Source: Candidatus Endonucleibacter sp. (ex Gigantidas childressi)
GTDB taxonomy: Bacteria > Pseudomonadota > Gammaproteobacteria > Pseudomonadales > Endozoicomonadaceae
Direction: 5' to 3'
Assembly (NCBI GenBank): GCA_030674875.1
Contig: JASXSU010000003.1
Span: forward strand, 784,076-848,075
DNA length: 64,000 nucleotides
Part shown: positions 1 through 10,058 of the stretch, piece after piece
Position numbering within the stretch: position 1 is the stretch's first letter
How the letters are laid out: every line of letters begins with the position of its first letter
Translations under genes and position numbers: made by a program
Notes under the pieces: model-generated
What the model was told of the DNA's origin: nothing
Seen by the model: only the letters and a program-made list of their open reading frames with translations
The model's database searches: none

Positions 1-119
1 ATTTCTTAAAATGGCAATCCTTTGTGGCTGAGGTTGTACTTGGGGTGGGTGTTGTCGTTGTTATCTGGCAGGTGACACTAATCAGAGACTGCCGGAATTA
101 ACTATAGGAAAACCAGTTT

Positions 120-362
120 ATGGTAACAATTCGTCTGGCTCGTGGCGGTTCCAAAAAACGTCCATTTTATCGTCTGACTGTTGCCGACAGCCGAAAAGCT
201 AGAGGTGGTCGGTTTATTGAGCGTGTGGGTTTTTTTAACCCTGATGCTCGTGGTCAGGAAGAGCGGCTACGCATTGATACAGATCGCGTTACACATTGGG
301 TGGGTCTAGGTGCAAGCGTGTCTGAGCGAGTTGCTAAGCTTTTAAAAGAAGTGAAGGCTTAA
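120..362 (+). CDS. rpsP: 30S ribosomal protein S16
   Basis: Small-subunit assembly protein that binds 16S rRNA in the 30S body. The 80-residue length is normal for the family, and the N-terminus ([17 protein letters not shown]) is the S16 signature. The C-terminal half keeps the conserved [10 protein letters not shown] turn. A TAGGAAAA Shine-Dalgarno-like stretch precedes the ATG. It is the first gene of the rpsP-rimM-trmD-rplS cluster known across Gammaproteobacteria; rimM follows 25 bases after the stop, so co-transcription is likely. The first 119 bases of the window show no gene. Confidence 0.98.
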   Translation: MVTIRLARGGSKKRPFYRLTVADSRKARGGRFIERVGFFNPDARGQEERLRIDTDRVTHWVGLGASVSERVAKLLKEVKA

Positions 363-387
363 AATTGATGGTTCAGTTGCTTTCTCA

Positions 388-942
388 ATGAAAAGTGAAG
401 TAGTTAAAAGCACGTTGAAATATATTTCTTTAGGTAGAATTGTTGCTGTTTACGGTATCAAGGGCTGGGTAAAAATATATTCTCATACCTGCCCAAAGGA
501 AAATATTCTTAACTATAAACGCTGGATTATTCATCGAAATGGTTTTTCAGAAGTGGTTGAAATAGATCAGGGTTGCCGGCATGGTAAAGGCGTTATTGCT
601 CATATTGTCGGCTGTAATGACCGTGAGCTAGCCACTAGTTATTGCAACAACGAAATCATGGTTAGTATCGATGAAATGCCTGCTGTAGCGGATGATGAAA
701 TTTACTGGCATCAGCTTGAAGAGTTAGATGTTTTTTCCCTCAGTGAAATAGGGGGTAGGTTGCTTCTTGGAAAAGTTAGCCACATGATGCAAACTGGAGC
801 GAATGCCGTTCTCGTTGTTAGTCCATCGAAAGGAAGTATTGATAGGCGCGAGCGTTTAATACCTTGGCTTATGGTGAGCGTTGTGCTGGAAGTTAATCCT
901 GAGAAGGGGTTTATTCAGGTGGACTGGGATCCGGACTTTTAA
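388..942 (+). CDS. rimM: 16S rRNA processing/maturation factor RimM
   Basis: Assists 30S head assembly together with S19 and is classically encoded beside S16 and TrmD. The 184 residues give the N-terminal RimM barrel ([14 protein letters not shown] near residue 16) and a C-terminal PRC-type barrel ending in [10 protein letters not shown], the usual RimM ending. One divergent patch is [11 protein letters not shown], where most homologs read PxVPGVVxxV. The ribosome-binding site before ATG 388 is weak, suggesting coupling to rpsP. The stop codon overlaps the trmD start (TAATG), a sign of translational coupling. Confidence 0.96.
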   Translation: MKSEVVKSTLKYISLGRIVAVYGIKGWVKIYSHTCPKENILNYKRWIIHRNGFSEVVEIDQGCRHGKGVIAHIVGCNDRELATSYCNNEIMVSIDEMPAVADDEIYWHQLEELDVFSLSEIGGRLLLGKVSHMMQTGANAVLVVSPSKGSIDRRERLIPWLMVSVVLEVNPEKGFIQVDWDPDF

Positions 943-1736
943 TGCTCATGGATTCATCAGCTGCGATAGAGGTAGATATAAACTCTGCATTATGGTTTGG
1001 TGTCATTAGTCTGTTTCCAGATATGTTTCAGGCCTTGACCGAGCATGGTATTACTGGTCGAGCTATTAAAAATGGGTTGGTTGGTTTGGATATATGGAAC
1101 CCCAGAGATTTTTCCTGTGATCGACACCGAACAGTAGATGAGAGGCCTTATGGCGGTGGGCCTGGAATGTTGATGAAAATTCAACCTTTACGTGATGCCA
1201 TTCGGACAGCTAAAGTCAGAGCTGGGACTGAAACCAAAGTTATTTATTTGTCACCACAGGGGCGGTTACTCAATCAGGCGGGGATAAAAGAGCTGGCTGC
1301 ATCTCGGCGTTTGATTTTGGTTGCTGGTCGTTATGAGGGGATTGACGAGCGGTTGATACAAGATGAAATCGACGAAGAGTGGTCTGTTGGGGATTATGTC
1401 TTATCCGGCGGAGAGCTGCCGGCCATGCTATTGATTGATGCTGTTTCACGTTTTGTGCCTGGTACATTGGGGAATAAAGATTCCGCTCAGGAAGACTCGT
1501 TTGAAGAAGGTCTTCTTGATTGCCCTCACTATACCCGACCGGCTGTATTCGAAGGACGAGTTGTGCCAGAGGTGTTGACTTCAGGCAATCATCGGCGTAT
1601 CAAAAGGTGGAGATTAAAAGAATCTTTGGGTAGAACTTGGTTGCGTCGGCCTGATCTGTTGACAAAAAGAGAGCTATCTGGTGAGGAGGAAATGCTGTTG
1701 TCAGAATTTATTTGTGAGTATATGCAAAGTGCTTGA
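942..1736 (+). CDS. trmD: tRNA (guanine-N1)-methyltransferase TrmD
   Basis: SAM-dependent enzyme making m1G37 in tRNAs next to the anticodon, which prevents +1 frameshifting. The SPOUT trefoil-knot motifs are present: [26 protein letters not shown] and [11 protein letters not shown]. At 264 residues it is slightly longer than usual because about 17 residues precede the typical start of the family ([12 protein letters not shown]). ATG 942 overlaps the rimM stop and ATG 948 is in the same frame; either could be used, and no start closer to the conserved domain is visible. Confidence 0.97.
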   Translation: MLMDSSAAIEVDINSALWFGVISLFPDMFQALTEHGITGRAIKNGLVGLDIWNPRDFSCDRHRTVDERPYGGGPGMLMKIQPLRDAIRTAKVRAGTETKVIYLSPQGRLLNQAGIKELAASRRLILVAGRYEGIDERLIQDEIDEEWSVGDYVLSGGELPAMLLIDAVSRFVPGTLGNKDSAQEDSFEEGLLDCPHYTRPAVFEGRVVPEVLTSGNHRRIKRWRLKESLGRTWLRRPDLLTKRELSGEEEMLLSEFICEYMQSA

Positions 1737-1969
1737 AGGTGCGGTTAGATGTATAGGGAGTAAGGTTGTAAGTTGCAGAGTTTAGGACGTGTTTGTAAAT
1801 TAACGGGTGTTTAGAGAAGGTGGAGCAGTAAGAGCAACTGAATTTTCAAGCATAGGCATATTTGTTATAGTGACGTTAAAGAAAGCTCTAATGATCGGCT
1901 TATTATAGGGTGCGGCATCCTGTAGTGCTGGGGTGGTGGGGCATAATTGATTGACTGGAAGTAAAAGCA

Positions 1970-2326
1970 ATGAGTAAACATAAGGTTATCCAACAGCTTG
2001 AAAATGAGCAAATGGGCGAGAAAGAGGTCCCATCTTTTAGACCTGGTGATACTGTTGTTGTTCAGGTGAAAGTAAAAGAAGGTAGTCGTGAGCGCTTGCA
2101 AGCGTTTGAAGGCGTAGTTATCGGTAAGCGTGCTCGTGGATTGAACTCTGCTTTTATTGTTCGTAAAGTCTCTAGTGGTGTTGGTGTTGAGCGTACTTTT
2201 CAAGCTTACAGCCCTATGATAGCTTCGATCTCTGTGAAGCGTCGTGGTGATGTGCGTAAAGCTAAAGTTTATTATTTACGTGATCGTAGTGGTAAAGCCG
2301 CTCGTATTAAGGAAAAGCTCAGCTAG
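1970..2326 (+). CDS. rplS: 50S ribosomal protein L19
   Basis: Large-subunit protein at the 30S-50S interface. The 118 residues carry the L19 core ([16 protein letters not shown], then the [19 protein letters not shown] region) and the usual length. It is the last gene of the rpsP-rimM-trmD-rplS cluster. The 233-base gap after trmD is longer than in most relatives and contains no other gene, so rplS may have an added promoter. No convincing terminator was seen just after the stop. Confidence 0.97.
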   Translation: MSKHKVIQQLENEQMGEKEVPSFRPGDTVVVQVKVKEGSRERLQAFEGVVIGKRARGLNSAFIVRKVSSGVGVERTFQAYSPMIASISVKRRGDVRKAKVYYLRDRSGKAARIKEKLS

Positions 2327-2543
2327 CAATTTTTTGATGGTGACATTAAAGTGGTTAAGGGTGTTGGTAGTGATTCAAGAGGATGGTGGGCGGTAAGCAA
2401 ACAAAGCCCTGTTGGGTTGAACTCTCATTAGTTGGAAGAGGGTTGAACATAGCACACAATCTTGTGTTTTTAGATGCGACAGGCATAAAGTGGATTAACC
2501 TTTATGCATATCATGCGTTGGTGCTATGAAGTTCTTTATGAAT

Positions 2544-3290
2544 TCAAGGCTGGGTTGCTGCTTTTTTCTTATAAAATATTTTTACTGTCTTGAGTTCTGT
2601 AGATGACTTGATGGTAGCCATTATCCTATCTTCCTGGATATCGAACCTGACTTGCTCTTGTTGATCTTGTGATTGCGGCAGGATGTTGCTCTGTTCGGTA
2701 TCGTTAGAGATGATTTGTTCTATCAAGCTTGAGGAAAATGGGGCTGCATTATCCTCAAAGGACCAGCGTCCTTTTATATCAAGAGGAGCATTGTTATAGA
2801 TCTCTAGATAGCCTGAGTGATCTGCAGTAAAGTTAATAACAGTGTTAGTGCTTGTGTTGGAATGGGTAATGAGTGTGTCTAGTTCATTTTTTATTTGAAA
2901 ATTAGTACCTGTAACGGTTAGGGTTGTTACTATATTGGTAGTTGGTGTGGTGTTATCAGATGGCGTCTCAGCGGGCGTCAACGCTATGAGGCTGCTTAGT
3001 TTATTTGCAGATGGTATTGTGTCGACTTGCACCCAACTCCCTTGGAGTAAGGCCAGCTTTTCTTTAGCTGATCGATTGTCCTTTGCTAGCGGGATGAGTG
3101 ATGTTTTTTCTTTATTGAGAGGACTTTCATCCACAAGATTTTTTTCTGGCTCTAAAAGGTTGTTTTCTGGATTGTCACTGTAGTGTTGTACACCTTGTTC
3201 ATCAACCCACTCAAATACCTCTGTCTGTTGGTAATCGGCTGGTACAGATAGCGTTATCAAAAAAAAGAAGCTGATAATAATGAGTTTCAT
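2544..3290 (-). CDS. DUF4124 domain-containing secreted protein
   Basis: 248 residues. An N-terminal signal peptide (MKLIIISFFFLITLSVPA) is followed by the DUF4124 motif FEWVDEQGVQHYSDNPE at residues 26-42, a short domain found in many gammaproteobacterial envelope proteins of unknown function. The rest is Thr/Ser-rich with a predicted beta-rich C-terminal part (LVTLTVTGTNF-like strands and an ending in KIFYKKKAATQP). It reads against its neighbours and is divergently arranged with asd across about 520 bases. The domain assignment is good; nothing in the sequence fixes a function. Confidence 0.8.
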   Translation of the reverse strand: MKLIIISFFFLITLSVPADYQQTEVFEWVDEQGVQHYSDNPENNLLEPEKNLVDESPLNKEKTSLIPLAKDNRSAKEKLALLQGSWVQVDTIPSANKLSSLIALTPAETPSDNTTPTTNIVTTLTVTGTNFQIKNELDTLITHSNTSTNTVINFTADHSGYLEIYNNAPLDIKGRWSFEDNAAPFSSSLIEQIISNDTEQSNILPQSQDQQEQVRFDIQEDRIMATIKSSTELKTVKIFYKKKAATQP

Positions 3291-3810
3291 TAGTTCATGT
3301 CCTTATTGTTTTTATTTATTTGTGTTATTTTGGGAGGATGTAAGCATCTAACTTTTCACATTATCTTCAGCGATAATTATCTAGGTGTATGCCCTATGAT
3401 TTTCGCTTCAGCTAACCTGTAGTGCATTAAAAATGTGGTACTTGGCTTCATTATCCTGACCATTTAGCCCGCTAAGTCCATTAGTATTTGGTCTCTTGCC
3501 ACATATTTACATCTCCGATTACTTTGAGTATAGATACTGCTTCTCAATTCAAGCAAGCCTATTCATCATTAGGTTGGAAAGTTTGGTGGTGGTAAGTTGG
3601 AGAAGCTTAATATTTACATCTATTGTAGTCAGTTGCTGCTCATGGTTTACATGAGATATATACCTATTGTATTTTGAAGTGTGGGTTATTGATAGTGCTC
3701 ACCCGGGAGGGCTTTATTTTCTGGGCTTATGTGTTGATCTATTGCCGGCTACGTGTATGTTTAATTACGATTGGATTAGATTATGCTGGGTTTATATGAG
3801 TGAGTGTTAG
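3291..3810. other. Gene-poor gap before asd
   Basis: About 520 bases between two divergent genes. No open frame with recognisable coding character, no tRNA and no clear copy of the dispersed repeat was found. It must hold the promoters of both flanking genes, but no confident sigma-70 pair was picked. Confidence 0.5.
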
Positions 3811-4917
3811 ATGAAAAAGATAGGCTTTGTGGGCTGGCGTGGCATGGTTGGGTCCGTGCTAATGGAGCGGATGAAGCAAGAAGGCGACTTCGTCAGTATT
3901 GATCCTGTTTTTTTTACGACATCCCAGTTAGGAAAAGAGGGTCCTGATATTGGTAAGCTGATCTCTAGTCTTCAGGATGCCTATAATATTGATTGCTTGA
4001 AAGAAATGGATATTATTGTTTCGTGTCAAGGAAGTGATTATACAAAGAGAGTATTTCCTAGTTTGCGAGAAAGTGACTGGGATGGTGTCTGGATTGACGC
4101 TGCATCTGAGTTACGTATGAGAGATGATAGCATTATCATTCTTGATCCTGTTAATAAAAATATTATTGATAAGGCTTTGGATCAAGGCGTAAGGAACTTT
4201 ATAGGTGGGAACTGTACTGTTAGTTTGATGCTTATGGCGATTGGCAGCTTGCTTCAGCAGAATTTGGTAGAGTGGGTGAGTGTAATGACTTATCAGGCTG
4301 CTAGTGGCGCTGGGGCAAGAAGTATGATCGAGTTAATTAATCAAATGGGGTGTATTAAGGCTGCTGCGAAAATAGGTCAAACTGATCCGGCCAGCACTAT
4401 TCTCGAAATAGATCAGAAAGTTACTGAAGCATTGCTAAGTCCTGAATTTCCACGATTGCAGTTTGGTGTGCCTTTAGCTGGAAGCGTTATTCCTTGGATT
4501 GGCAATGAACTTGACGGCGGTCAAAGTTGTGAGGAGTGGAAAGGGCAGGCTGAAGCAAACAGGATTATGGGTTATCAACAGGGGTATGTGGCTATTGACG
4601 GTATTTGTGTACGTATTGGTGCTATGCGCAGTCATTCTCAGGCTTTAACGCTTAAGTTGCGACGTGATATTCCTATTGATGACATTGAAGGTATGATCAC
4701 TGAGTCTTGCCGATGGGTATCGGTGGTGTCTAACCTGAGAGACGAGACCATGAGTAGGTTAACGCCAGCAGTGGTGTCTGGGACGCTTTCTATACCTGTA
4801 GGCCGCCTGAGAAAGATGAATATGGGGCCGGAGTATTTGTCAGCATTTATTGTTGGTGATCAGTTATTGTGGGGGGCTGCCGAGCCTTTGCGAAGAATGA
4901 TTTCTATGCTGATATAA
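3811..4917 (+). CDS. asd: Aspartate-semialdehyde dehydrogenase
   Basis: Reduces aspartyl phosphate to aspartate semialdehyde with NADPH, the branch point to lysine/diaminopimelate, threonine and methionine. The 368 residues match the E. coli-type (not the Pseudomonas/Gram-positive short-type) enzyme: GFVGWRGMVGSVL nucleotide-binding loop at the N-terminus and GGNCTVS with the catalytic Cys at residue 135, followed by the conserved QAASGAGARSM. It stands alone; leuB, a common upstream neighbour in Pseudomonas, is absent. fimV follows after a 550-base gap holding one dispersed repeat. Confidence 0.97.
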   Translation: MKKIGFVGWRGMVGSVLMERMKQEGDFVSIDPVFFTTSQLGKEGPDIGKLISSLQDAYNIDCLKEMDIIVSCQGSDYTKRVFPSLRESDWDGVWIDAASELRMRDDSIIILDPVNKNIIDKALDQGVRNFIGGNCTVSLMLMAIGSLLQQNLVEWVSVMTYQAASGAGARSMIELINQMGCIKAAAKIGQTDPASTILEIDQKVTEALLSPEFPRLQFGVPLAGSVIPWIGNELDGGQSCEEWKGQAEANRIMGYQQGYVAIDGICVRIGAMRSHSQALTLKLRRDIPIDDIEGMITESCRWVSVVSNLRDETMSRLTPAVVSGTLSIPVGRLRKMNMGPEYLSAFIVGDQLLWGAAEPLRRMISMLI

Positions 4918-5123
4918 TCGATTGTAGTCTGCATCTGCAAAGCTATACATTGCCCAGTGTATTGTTGCTTATTTCTGCTGTCTGTTGCTCCTAGATTGCA
5001 GTTATAAGTGACATATTCTTGCTTGATAAAAACTCAATTGGACTATGGTACTAAAACTTTTCGTAACCATATGTTGATTAAATGGCTTTTATAGTGGTAA
5101 GTTAAACTATAAGCTCTTAGATA

Positions 5124-5254
5124 TACCGGTTTCCACTGAAGGTGTATGTAGGGGTAGCGAGCGAAGCCCATGAGTCTGTGAGTAGTCGGTAATGGGTGGT
5201 AAGTGAGAGATGACAACAACTTCATATCTTCAATGCGAGCTGGTAGGTATGGTA
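5124..5254 (+). repeat. TA-element copy (asd-fimV gap)
   Basis: About 131 bp beginning TACCGG and ending GGTA, flanked on both sides by TA. It has the interior typical of the family (GCGAAGCCCATGAGTC, then TGAGTAGTCGG). It is non-coding and lies in the 552-base gap 4918-5469, which contains no gene. Confidence 0.75.
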
Positions 5255-5469
5255 TAAGGTTGTTCAGGTATCAGTTTGATGAGGGAATGTCTTATCAGCT
5301 GTCAATATAATGAATTCTGCTGTTAATTTACCGTGTTGTGGTGGTAAAAATAGAGTTTTCTCTGTAATTGGCGATGATAGAGTAAGTGTGAGCTGAAATC
5401 GCAACGCAGGGGTACGCGTGTGAGCAGCAAAAATAAAAATAGATTTTTGACGTTGGACAGGGATGCGCA

Positions 5470-8400
5470 ATGAGACTCTTTAAGCTCTTTATGGTGCTGA
5501 TATCAGTATGGGCCTTTGTCGGTTCTGGATATGTCAGTGCTCTTGGTCTGGGGGAAATCAGGCTTAAGTCAAAGCTGAATCAGCCACTTAATGCAGAGAT
5601 AGGGTTAACTCAAATTAAAGGTTTGAGAGGTGCTGATATCTTTTCCAACCTTGCTAGTCAGGCTGATTTTGAGATGGTTGGTGTTCAGCGTTTCCACGCT
5701 TTAACTGGCTTGCGGTTTGAAGTTTCGATAAGCGCGGATGCTTCCGGTGTTATTAAGGTGACCAGTAAAGATCCGGTTCAAGAACCTTTTCTTAACTTTC
5801 TGGTGGAGGTAAAGTGGCCTGGTGGTCGGTTGTTGCGAGAATATACTTTACTTCTGGACCCCCCAACTTTCGCTAATCATCTAGCAAATTCTTTTAATGC
5901 ACCTAGTAGTCGGCCTGATAGTAGTGTAATTGTGGATGAGTTGACAATCTCTGCAGTGATTGATGCATATTCTGTTGATGAGCCTAGTAGTTGGCCTGAT
6001 CGTAGTATATTTATGGATGGGTCAATAAACTCTGCAGTAATTGATGCATCTGCCCCTCAGTATCCCGATGCGGCAGAAGTGCTAAAGAAATTGGATGATA
6101 CGCATTATCAGGTAAAAAATAATGATTCGTTGTGGCAAATTGCTGAGGACATAAAGCCGGACAAGAGCGTGACTGTTGAGCAGGTTATGATAGCGATCTT
6201 GCGTCTGAACCCTAATGCGTTTATTGAACATAATATTAATCGGTTGAAAGAAGGGGTTGTTTTAATCACTCCTGATGCTCTAGCGGCAAAGGCATTATCT
6301 CATGAGCAGGCTGTTTGGCAAGTATCTATACAAGACAGGGCATGGAAGCAGGAAAGGAGTCTTCCTGAGTTTGACGCAAAGCGTAGAGATCATGTAGATG
6401 CTAATGAAAAGCTGTCAAAGCCAGCTTCTAGAGGTCGGCTAAGTATTGTTGCGCAGGAGCTTCCTAAGGAGAAAGCGAAAAAGGATATGGCTAATGCTGG
6501 CGGGGATAAGGTAATTCAGGACGAATTACTGACTTCACGAGAGAGTATGGATAATCTATCCCGTGAAAATGCCGAGCTTAAAAGTCTTTTGAGTGATTTA
6601 GACGAACAAGTCAAGCAGCTAACAAAGTTGGTAATGCTTAAGGATGACCAGATGGCAGCGATGCAAGTATCTGGGTCAGAAGGCACCACTTCCATGACTA
6701 AAAGTGTCATTGAAAATTTTGGTGGAAACAATGATTTAGTAGTACGGGAAAATGAAAAAGGTATTACCCAGGCAGAGGTAGTTGAACCTGGGAGTCAGAG
6801 AGAGTTAGAGGTAAAAAATGATTTGACGATGACTGAGCCTGAATCTGCATTTACATCTGTATCTGCACCTGCACCTGCACCTCTTGCACCTCTTGCACCT
6901 CTTGCACCTCCTGTACCTCTTGCACCTCTTGCACCTCTTGCACCTCTTGCACCTCCTGTACCTCTTGCACCTCTTGCACCTCTTGCACCTCTTGCACCTC
7001 TTGCACCTCCTGTACCTTTTGCACCTCTTGCACCTGAATTTGAATCTACACCTGAATCTACACCTGAATCTACATCTGAATCTATACCTGAATCTATACC
7101 TGAATCTATAGTTGAATCTACACCTGAATCTACACCTGAATCTACACCTGAATCTACACCTGAATCTACACCTGAATCTACACCTGAATCTACACCTGAA
7201 TCTACACCTGAATCTATACCTGAATCTATAGTTGAATCTACACCTGAATCTACACCTGAATCTACACCTGAATCTACATCTGCATTTGAATCTGCATTTG
7301 AATCAAGTTTTTTTGACAGTATGTTATTTTTATTTATTATGGGGCTGGTTCCTGTAGCCGGTGCTGTAGGATTTATTTATTATCGGCGACGAAAAAGTGA
7401 AGAGTTAGATGATGAGGACTTAGAAGATGAATTTGATCTGGAGGAAGACTTAGAGAGTGCTGGTGAGATTGCCGAGATTGATTCTGAGCTTTCAATTGAT
7501 GAAGGTATTGCTCTTGATACTAAAGATAATTTGCTAGGTGACCCTCTGAGTGATGCGGATGTACATATTGCGTACGGTCGCTTTGATGCAGCGATAGAGC
7601 TATTGAATGCTGCGATAGGTGAATATCCTGATCGTACTGATTTAAGAGTTAAAGTACTGGAGGTGTATTCTGAAAAAGGTGATGCTGATAATTTCAAGAT
7701 TGCATTTACCCAACTTGAAGGCACGGGTAATCTTGATGCCCTGAAGTCGGCTTCAGTATTGAAGGCTCGTTTTCCTGATGATACTTTTGCTACCAACCCA
7801 TCAAACAATAAAACAACCGATGATAGCGTAGATAATAATTTAAATGATTTGAGTCTTGATCTTGATGACCTAGACGATGATTTTGATGTCGGTGATATTG
7901 GCGTTTTAGATAGTCATGCGGAGCCATCTGATATTGGCCTAGAGCCTGAAGCTGATGAATTATCGCAGTCAGTGCAAGTGGAGCCACCTCAAGGTGATCT
8001 TTCGGAAGGGGTTGATTTTGACATAGGTAATGATGTTGATGAGGATGTTGCTCCTGTGGATGCATTGTCATCTACCAGTTCTGATGATAATCATTCTCTT
8101 GAGTTTGAAGGTAGTAGCTTGAATAAGTCAGTTTCCTCTGAATCTATTGCTCCAAAGGAAGCTGCCGGATTGGAGTTTCCGGATCTTGATGTCGATAGTT
8201 TTGATTTTGGTGAAGATGATTCGGGAGACTCGGCTGCAAGTAGCTCTATAGATCAATTTGACGTTGATGAATTGGAAGTTGAGCCGTTGGTTGAACCTGT
8301 GGCCTCGGGTGATTCAGAGGGGATTGAGTTTGACAATGATTTGGAGATGGGTGACGTTGACGATGATTTAGGCTTGTTGCCGGAAGAGGATGAAGGTTCT

Positions 8401-8535
8401 ACGAAACTTGATCTTGCTCGTGCATATATGGATATGGGGGATATGGTGGGAGCTTCTGATATTCTTGACGAGATTATGGAAAGTGGTAGCCAAGAGCAGC
8501 AAGCTGAAGCGAAGGAGCTATTTACCTTGCTTTAA
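5470..8535 (+). CDS. fimV: FimV-like peptidoglycan-binding polar hub protein
   Basis: FimV organises the cell pole and supports type IV pilus assembly and cAMP signalling in Pseudomonas-type bacteria; it sits between asd and truA as in those genomes. Order in the 1021 residues: signal peptide (1-25), FimV N-terminal domain starting LGLGEIRLKSKLNQPL, a LysM-like segment around 213-260 (QVKNNDSLWQIAEDI), a coiled coil near 355-395, a simple-repeat linker (about 470-610), a single membrane helix (about 616-637) followed by YYRRRK, TPR-like repeats (about 690-760), a very acidic cytoplasmic stretch, and the FimV C-terminal domain (KLDLARAYMDMGDMVGASDI, 978-997). The repeat linker is unusually long and degenerate. 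A stretch around residues 142-198 also contains an internal duplication. Confidence 0.93.
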   Translation: MRLFKLFMVLISVWAFVGSGYVSALGLGEIRLKSKLNQPLNAEIGLTQIKGLRGADIFSNLASQADFEMVGVQRFHALTGLRFEVSISADASGVIKVTSKDPVQEPFLNFLVEVKWPGGRLLREYTLLLDPPTFANHLANSFNAPSSRPDSSVIVDELTISAVIDAYSVDEPSSWPDRSIFMDGSINSAVIDASAPQYPDAAEVLKKLDDTHYQVKNNDSLWQIAEDIKPDKSVTVEQVMIAILRLNPNAFIEHNINRLKEGVVLITPDALAAKALSHEQAVWQVSIQDRAWKQERSLPEFDAKRRDHVDANEKLSKPASRGRLSIVAQELPKEKAKKDMANAGGDKVIQDELLTSRESMDNLSRENAELKSLLSDLDEQVKQLTKLVMLKDDQMAAMQVSGSEGTTSMTKSVIENFGGNNDLVVRENEKGITQAEVVEPGSQRELEVKNDLTMTEPESAFTSVSAPAPAPLAPLAPLAPPVPLAPLAPLAPLAPPVPLAPLAPLAPLAPLAPPVPFAPLAPEFESTPESTPESTSESIPESIPESIVESTPESTPESTPESTPESTPESTPESTPESTPESIPESIVESTPESTPESTPESTSAFESAFESSFFDSMLFLFIMGLVPVAGAVGFIYYRRRKSEELDDEDLEDEFDLEEDLESAGEIAEIDSELSIDEGIALDTKDNLLGDPLSDADVHIAYGRFDAAIELLNAAIGEYPDRTDLRVKVLEVYSEKGDADNFKIAFTQLEGTGNLDALKSASVLKARFPDDTFATNPSNNKTTDDSVDNNLNDLSLDLDDLDDDFDVGDIGVLDSHAEPSDIGLEPEADELSQSVQVEPPQGDLSEGVDFDIGNDVDEDVAPVDALSSTSSDDNHSLEFEGSSLNKSVSSESIAPKEAAGLEFPDLDVDSFDFGEDDSGDSAASSSIDQFDVDELEVEPLVEPVASGDSEGIEFDNDLEMGDVDDDLGLLPEEDEGSTKLDLARAYMDMGDMVGASDILDEIMESGSQEQQAEAKELFTLL
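6872..7295 (+). repeat. In-frame simple repeats inside fimV
   Basis: Two adjacent tandem arrays. First, a 9-bp unit (CTTGCACCT, variant CCTGTACCT) encoding Leu-Ala-Pro / Val-Pro runs to about 7035. Then a 12-bp unit (CCTGAATCTACA and variants) encoding Pro-Glu-Ser-Thr runs to about 7290. Both units are multiples of three, so slippage changes linker length without breaking the frame. The arrays create long artefactual open frames on both strands. Confidence 0.95.
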
Positions 8536-8962
8536 ATTTTCGTTTTTAAATGGCCGTCAAGGCAAAATACAACTAGAAAGTGTGGTAATAAAATACAGTT
8601 AGAGAAATTGTATAGGAACTTTATTATAATTGAGTTCCTTTCCAGTAATTAATGGTATCAATTTACTGCATACCTATTTTCCTTGAAGGTATGGGGCTAT
8701 TGTCTACTCTCTAGCCCCCAGATCGCTATTATCTCTTGATTATAACCATTCTTCTTGAGGGTTGGTATTGAAGCTTGCATTTTGAATGTCCTTTGGTATA
8801 TTTGTTGGGAATCCTAGCCGTCCTTTTCTTCTTCTGTTATAATTCGTGAAAAAACTAGTTACGCTTAACATTCCGTTAATTAGGCTCTACTTGAAGGTTG
8901 TGAGCGGGGTCAAAAAATTACGGGTACATTCTTTAGTTTTAATCTTGTTGATTTTATAATCC
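8536..8962. other. fimV-truA gap with TA-element fragments
   Basis: 427 bases with no recognisable gene. Near 8671 a fragment resembling the left end of the dispersed element (TACCTATTTTCCTTGAAGG) appears, and a second weaker one lies near 8740-8772. In related genomes truA follows fimV closely, so the gap looks stretched by decayed repeats. Confidence 0.5.
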
Positions 8963-9772
8963 ATGTTGCGTTATGCCGCCAGTATTCAGTATGACGGAGC
9001 CGGTTATCATGGCTGGCAGAGTTTGAAGTCCGGTTTGCCTGCAGTTCAGGCAGAGCTAGAGGCAGCGTTGTCAAAGGTTGCCAATAGTGCAACGAGAGTC
9101 GTTTGCGCAGGCAGAACAGATGCAGGTGTACATGGCTGCAGTCAGATTATTCACTTTGATACTGATGCCGAGAGAAGTGAGAGAAGCTGGGCATATGGTG
9201 CCAATGCTAATTTACCTGACTCTATTGCAGTGAATTGGATGCAATCGGTAAGTGATGATTTTCATGCCCGTTTTTCAGCTTTATGGCGTCGATACAGATA
9301 CATTATATACAATCATAATATCCGTCCTACTCACTTACCTAAAGGATTAACCTGGAATTACTGGCCTTTGGATGCAGCCAAAATGCAAGAGGCTGCGTGT
9401 TACTTGGTAGGTGAGCATAATTTTAATTCTTACCGGTCTGCTCGGTGTCAAGCGAAAAACCCAAAAAGAACCATTTACCATCTTAATGTAAGCAGGCATC
9501 GTCGGTTATTGGTTATTGATATTAAAGCTAATGCCTTTTTGCAGCACATGGTGCGAAATATTGCAGGGGTGTTGATGGAGATAGGATGTGGTAAGCGAGA
9601 GCCTAGTTGGGCTAAAGAAGTGCTGGATGGCAGAGATCGTAAGTTGGGTGGGGTAACCTCCGCGCCTTGTGGGCTGTACTTTGTTGATGTGGGTTACCCT
9701 GAAAAGTTTGGTTTACCTTATACGGTCTTGGGTCCGGAGTTTATAGCGCCTTTATTGTTTGCAGATACTTGA
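8963..9772 (+). CDS. truA: tRNA pseudouridine(38-40) synthase TruA
   Basis: Converts U38-U40 in the tRNA anticodon stem-loop to pseudouridine. 269 residues. The catalytic Asp is D53 in GRTDAGVHG; other family motifs are YDGAGYHGWQ near the start, YRYIIYN, and FLQHMVRNIAGVL late in the protein. It lies between fimV and trpF as in Pseudomonas-like genomes. No strong Shine-Dalgarno is visible before ATG 8963, but the start agrees with the family (xRYAxxIxYDG). Confidence 0.97.
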   Translation: MLRYAASIQYDGAGYHGWQSLKSGLPAVQAELEAALSKVANSATRVVCAGRTDAGVHGCSQIIHFDTDAERSERSWAYGANANLPDSIAVNWMQSVSDDFHARFSALWRRYRYIIYNHNIRPTHLPKGLTWNYWPLDAAKMQEAACYLVGEHNFNSYRSARCQAKNPKRTIYHLNVSRHRRLLVIDIKANAFLQHMVRNIAGVLMEIGCGKREPSWAKEVLDGRDRKLGGVTSAPCGLYFVDVGYPEKFGLPYTVLGPEFIAPLLFADT

Positions 9773-9848
9773 TCTATATGTAGTAGGATGCAAACGAGTG
9801 AAATCTAATTACTTGTTAGTACTGCCGGTGAGAGTATTCAATAAGTTC

Positions 9849-9989
9849 ATACCTTCAATGGAAGCTGGTATATACCCATTACCCTTGAAGGTGGGGGGCG
9901 GCTCTCGATCACCCCGCTCACCTACTATTCGTAAGGTAACTGGGCTTCGCTCGTTTGTCGCCTACCCCCGCCGTGAATGGAAACTGGTA
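9849..9989 (-). repeat. TA-element copy plus an end fragment (truA-trpF gap)
   Basis: Positions 9873-9989 form a full reverse-oriented element (TACCCATTACCCTTGAAGG ... TGGTA) flanked by TA. Just before it, 9849-9870 reads ACCTTCAATGGAAGCTGGTA, the end of a second, truncated copy. The 286-base gap between truA and trpF is mostly made of these. Confidence 0.8.
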
Positions 9990-10058
9990 TATAGCGGCAA
10001 TTATGCGAGAATATTGCTAGCACCCTGTTTGTAAAATCACTACTGTGGGATTAATAAA

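Noticed and set aside
6851-7111. Open frames on both strands of Val-Gln-Glu and His-Leu-Leu repeats
   Set aside because: They are shadows of the fimV microsatellite; the FimV frame has clear domains on both sides.
9759-10034. 91-residue frame after truA
   Set aside because: Consists mainly of TA-element sequence; such frames recur in other copies.
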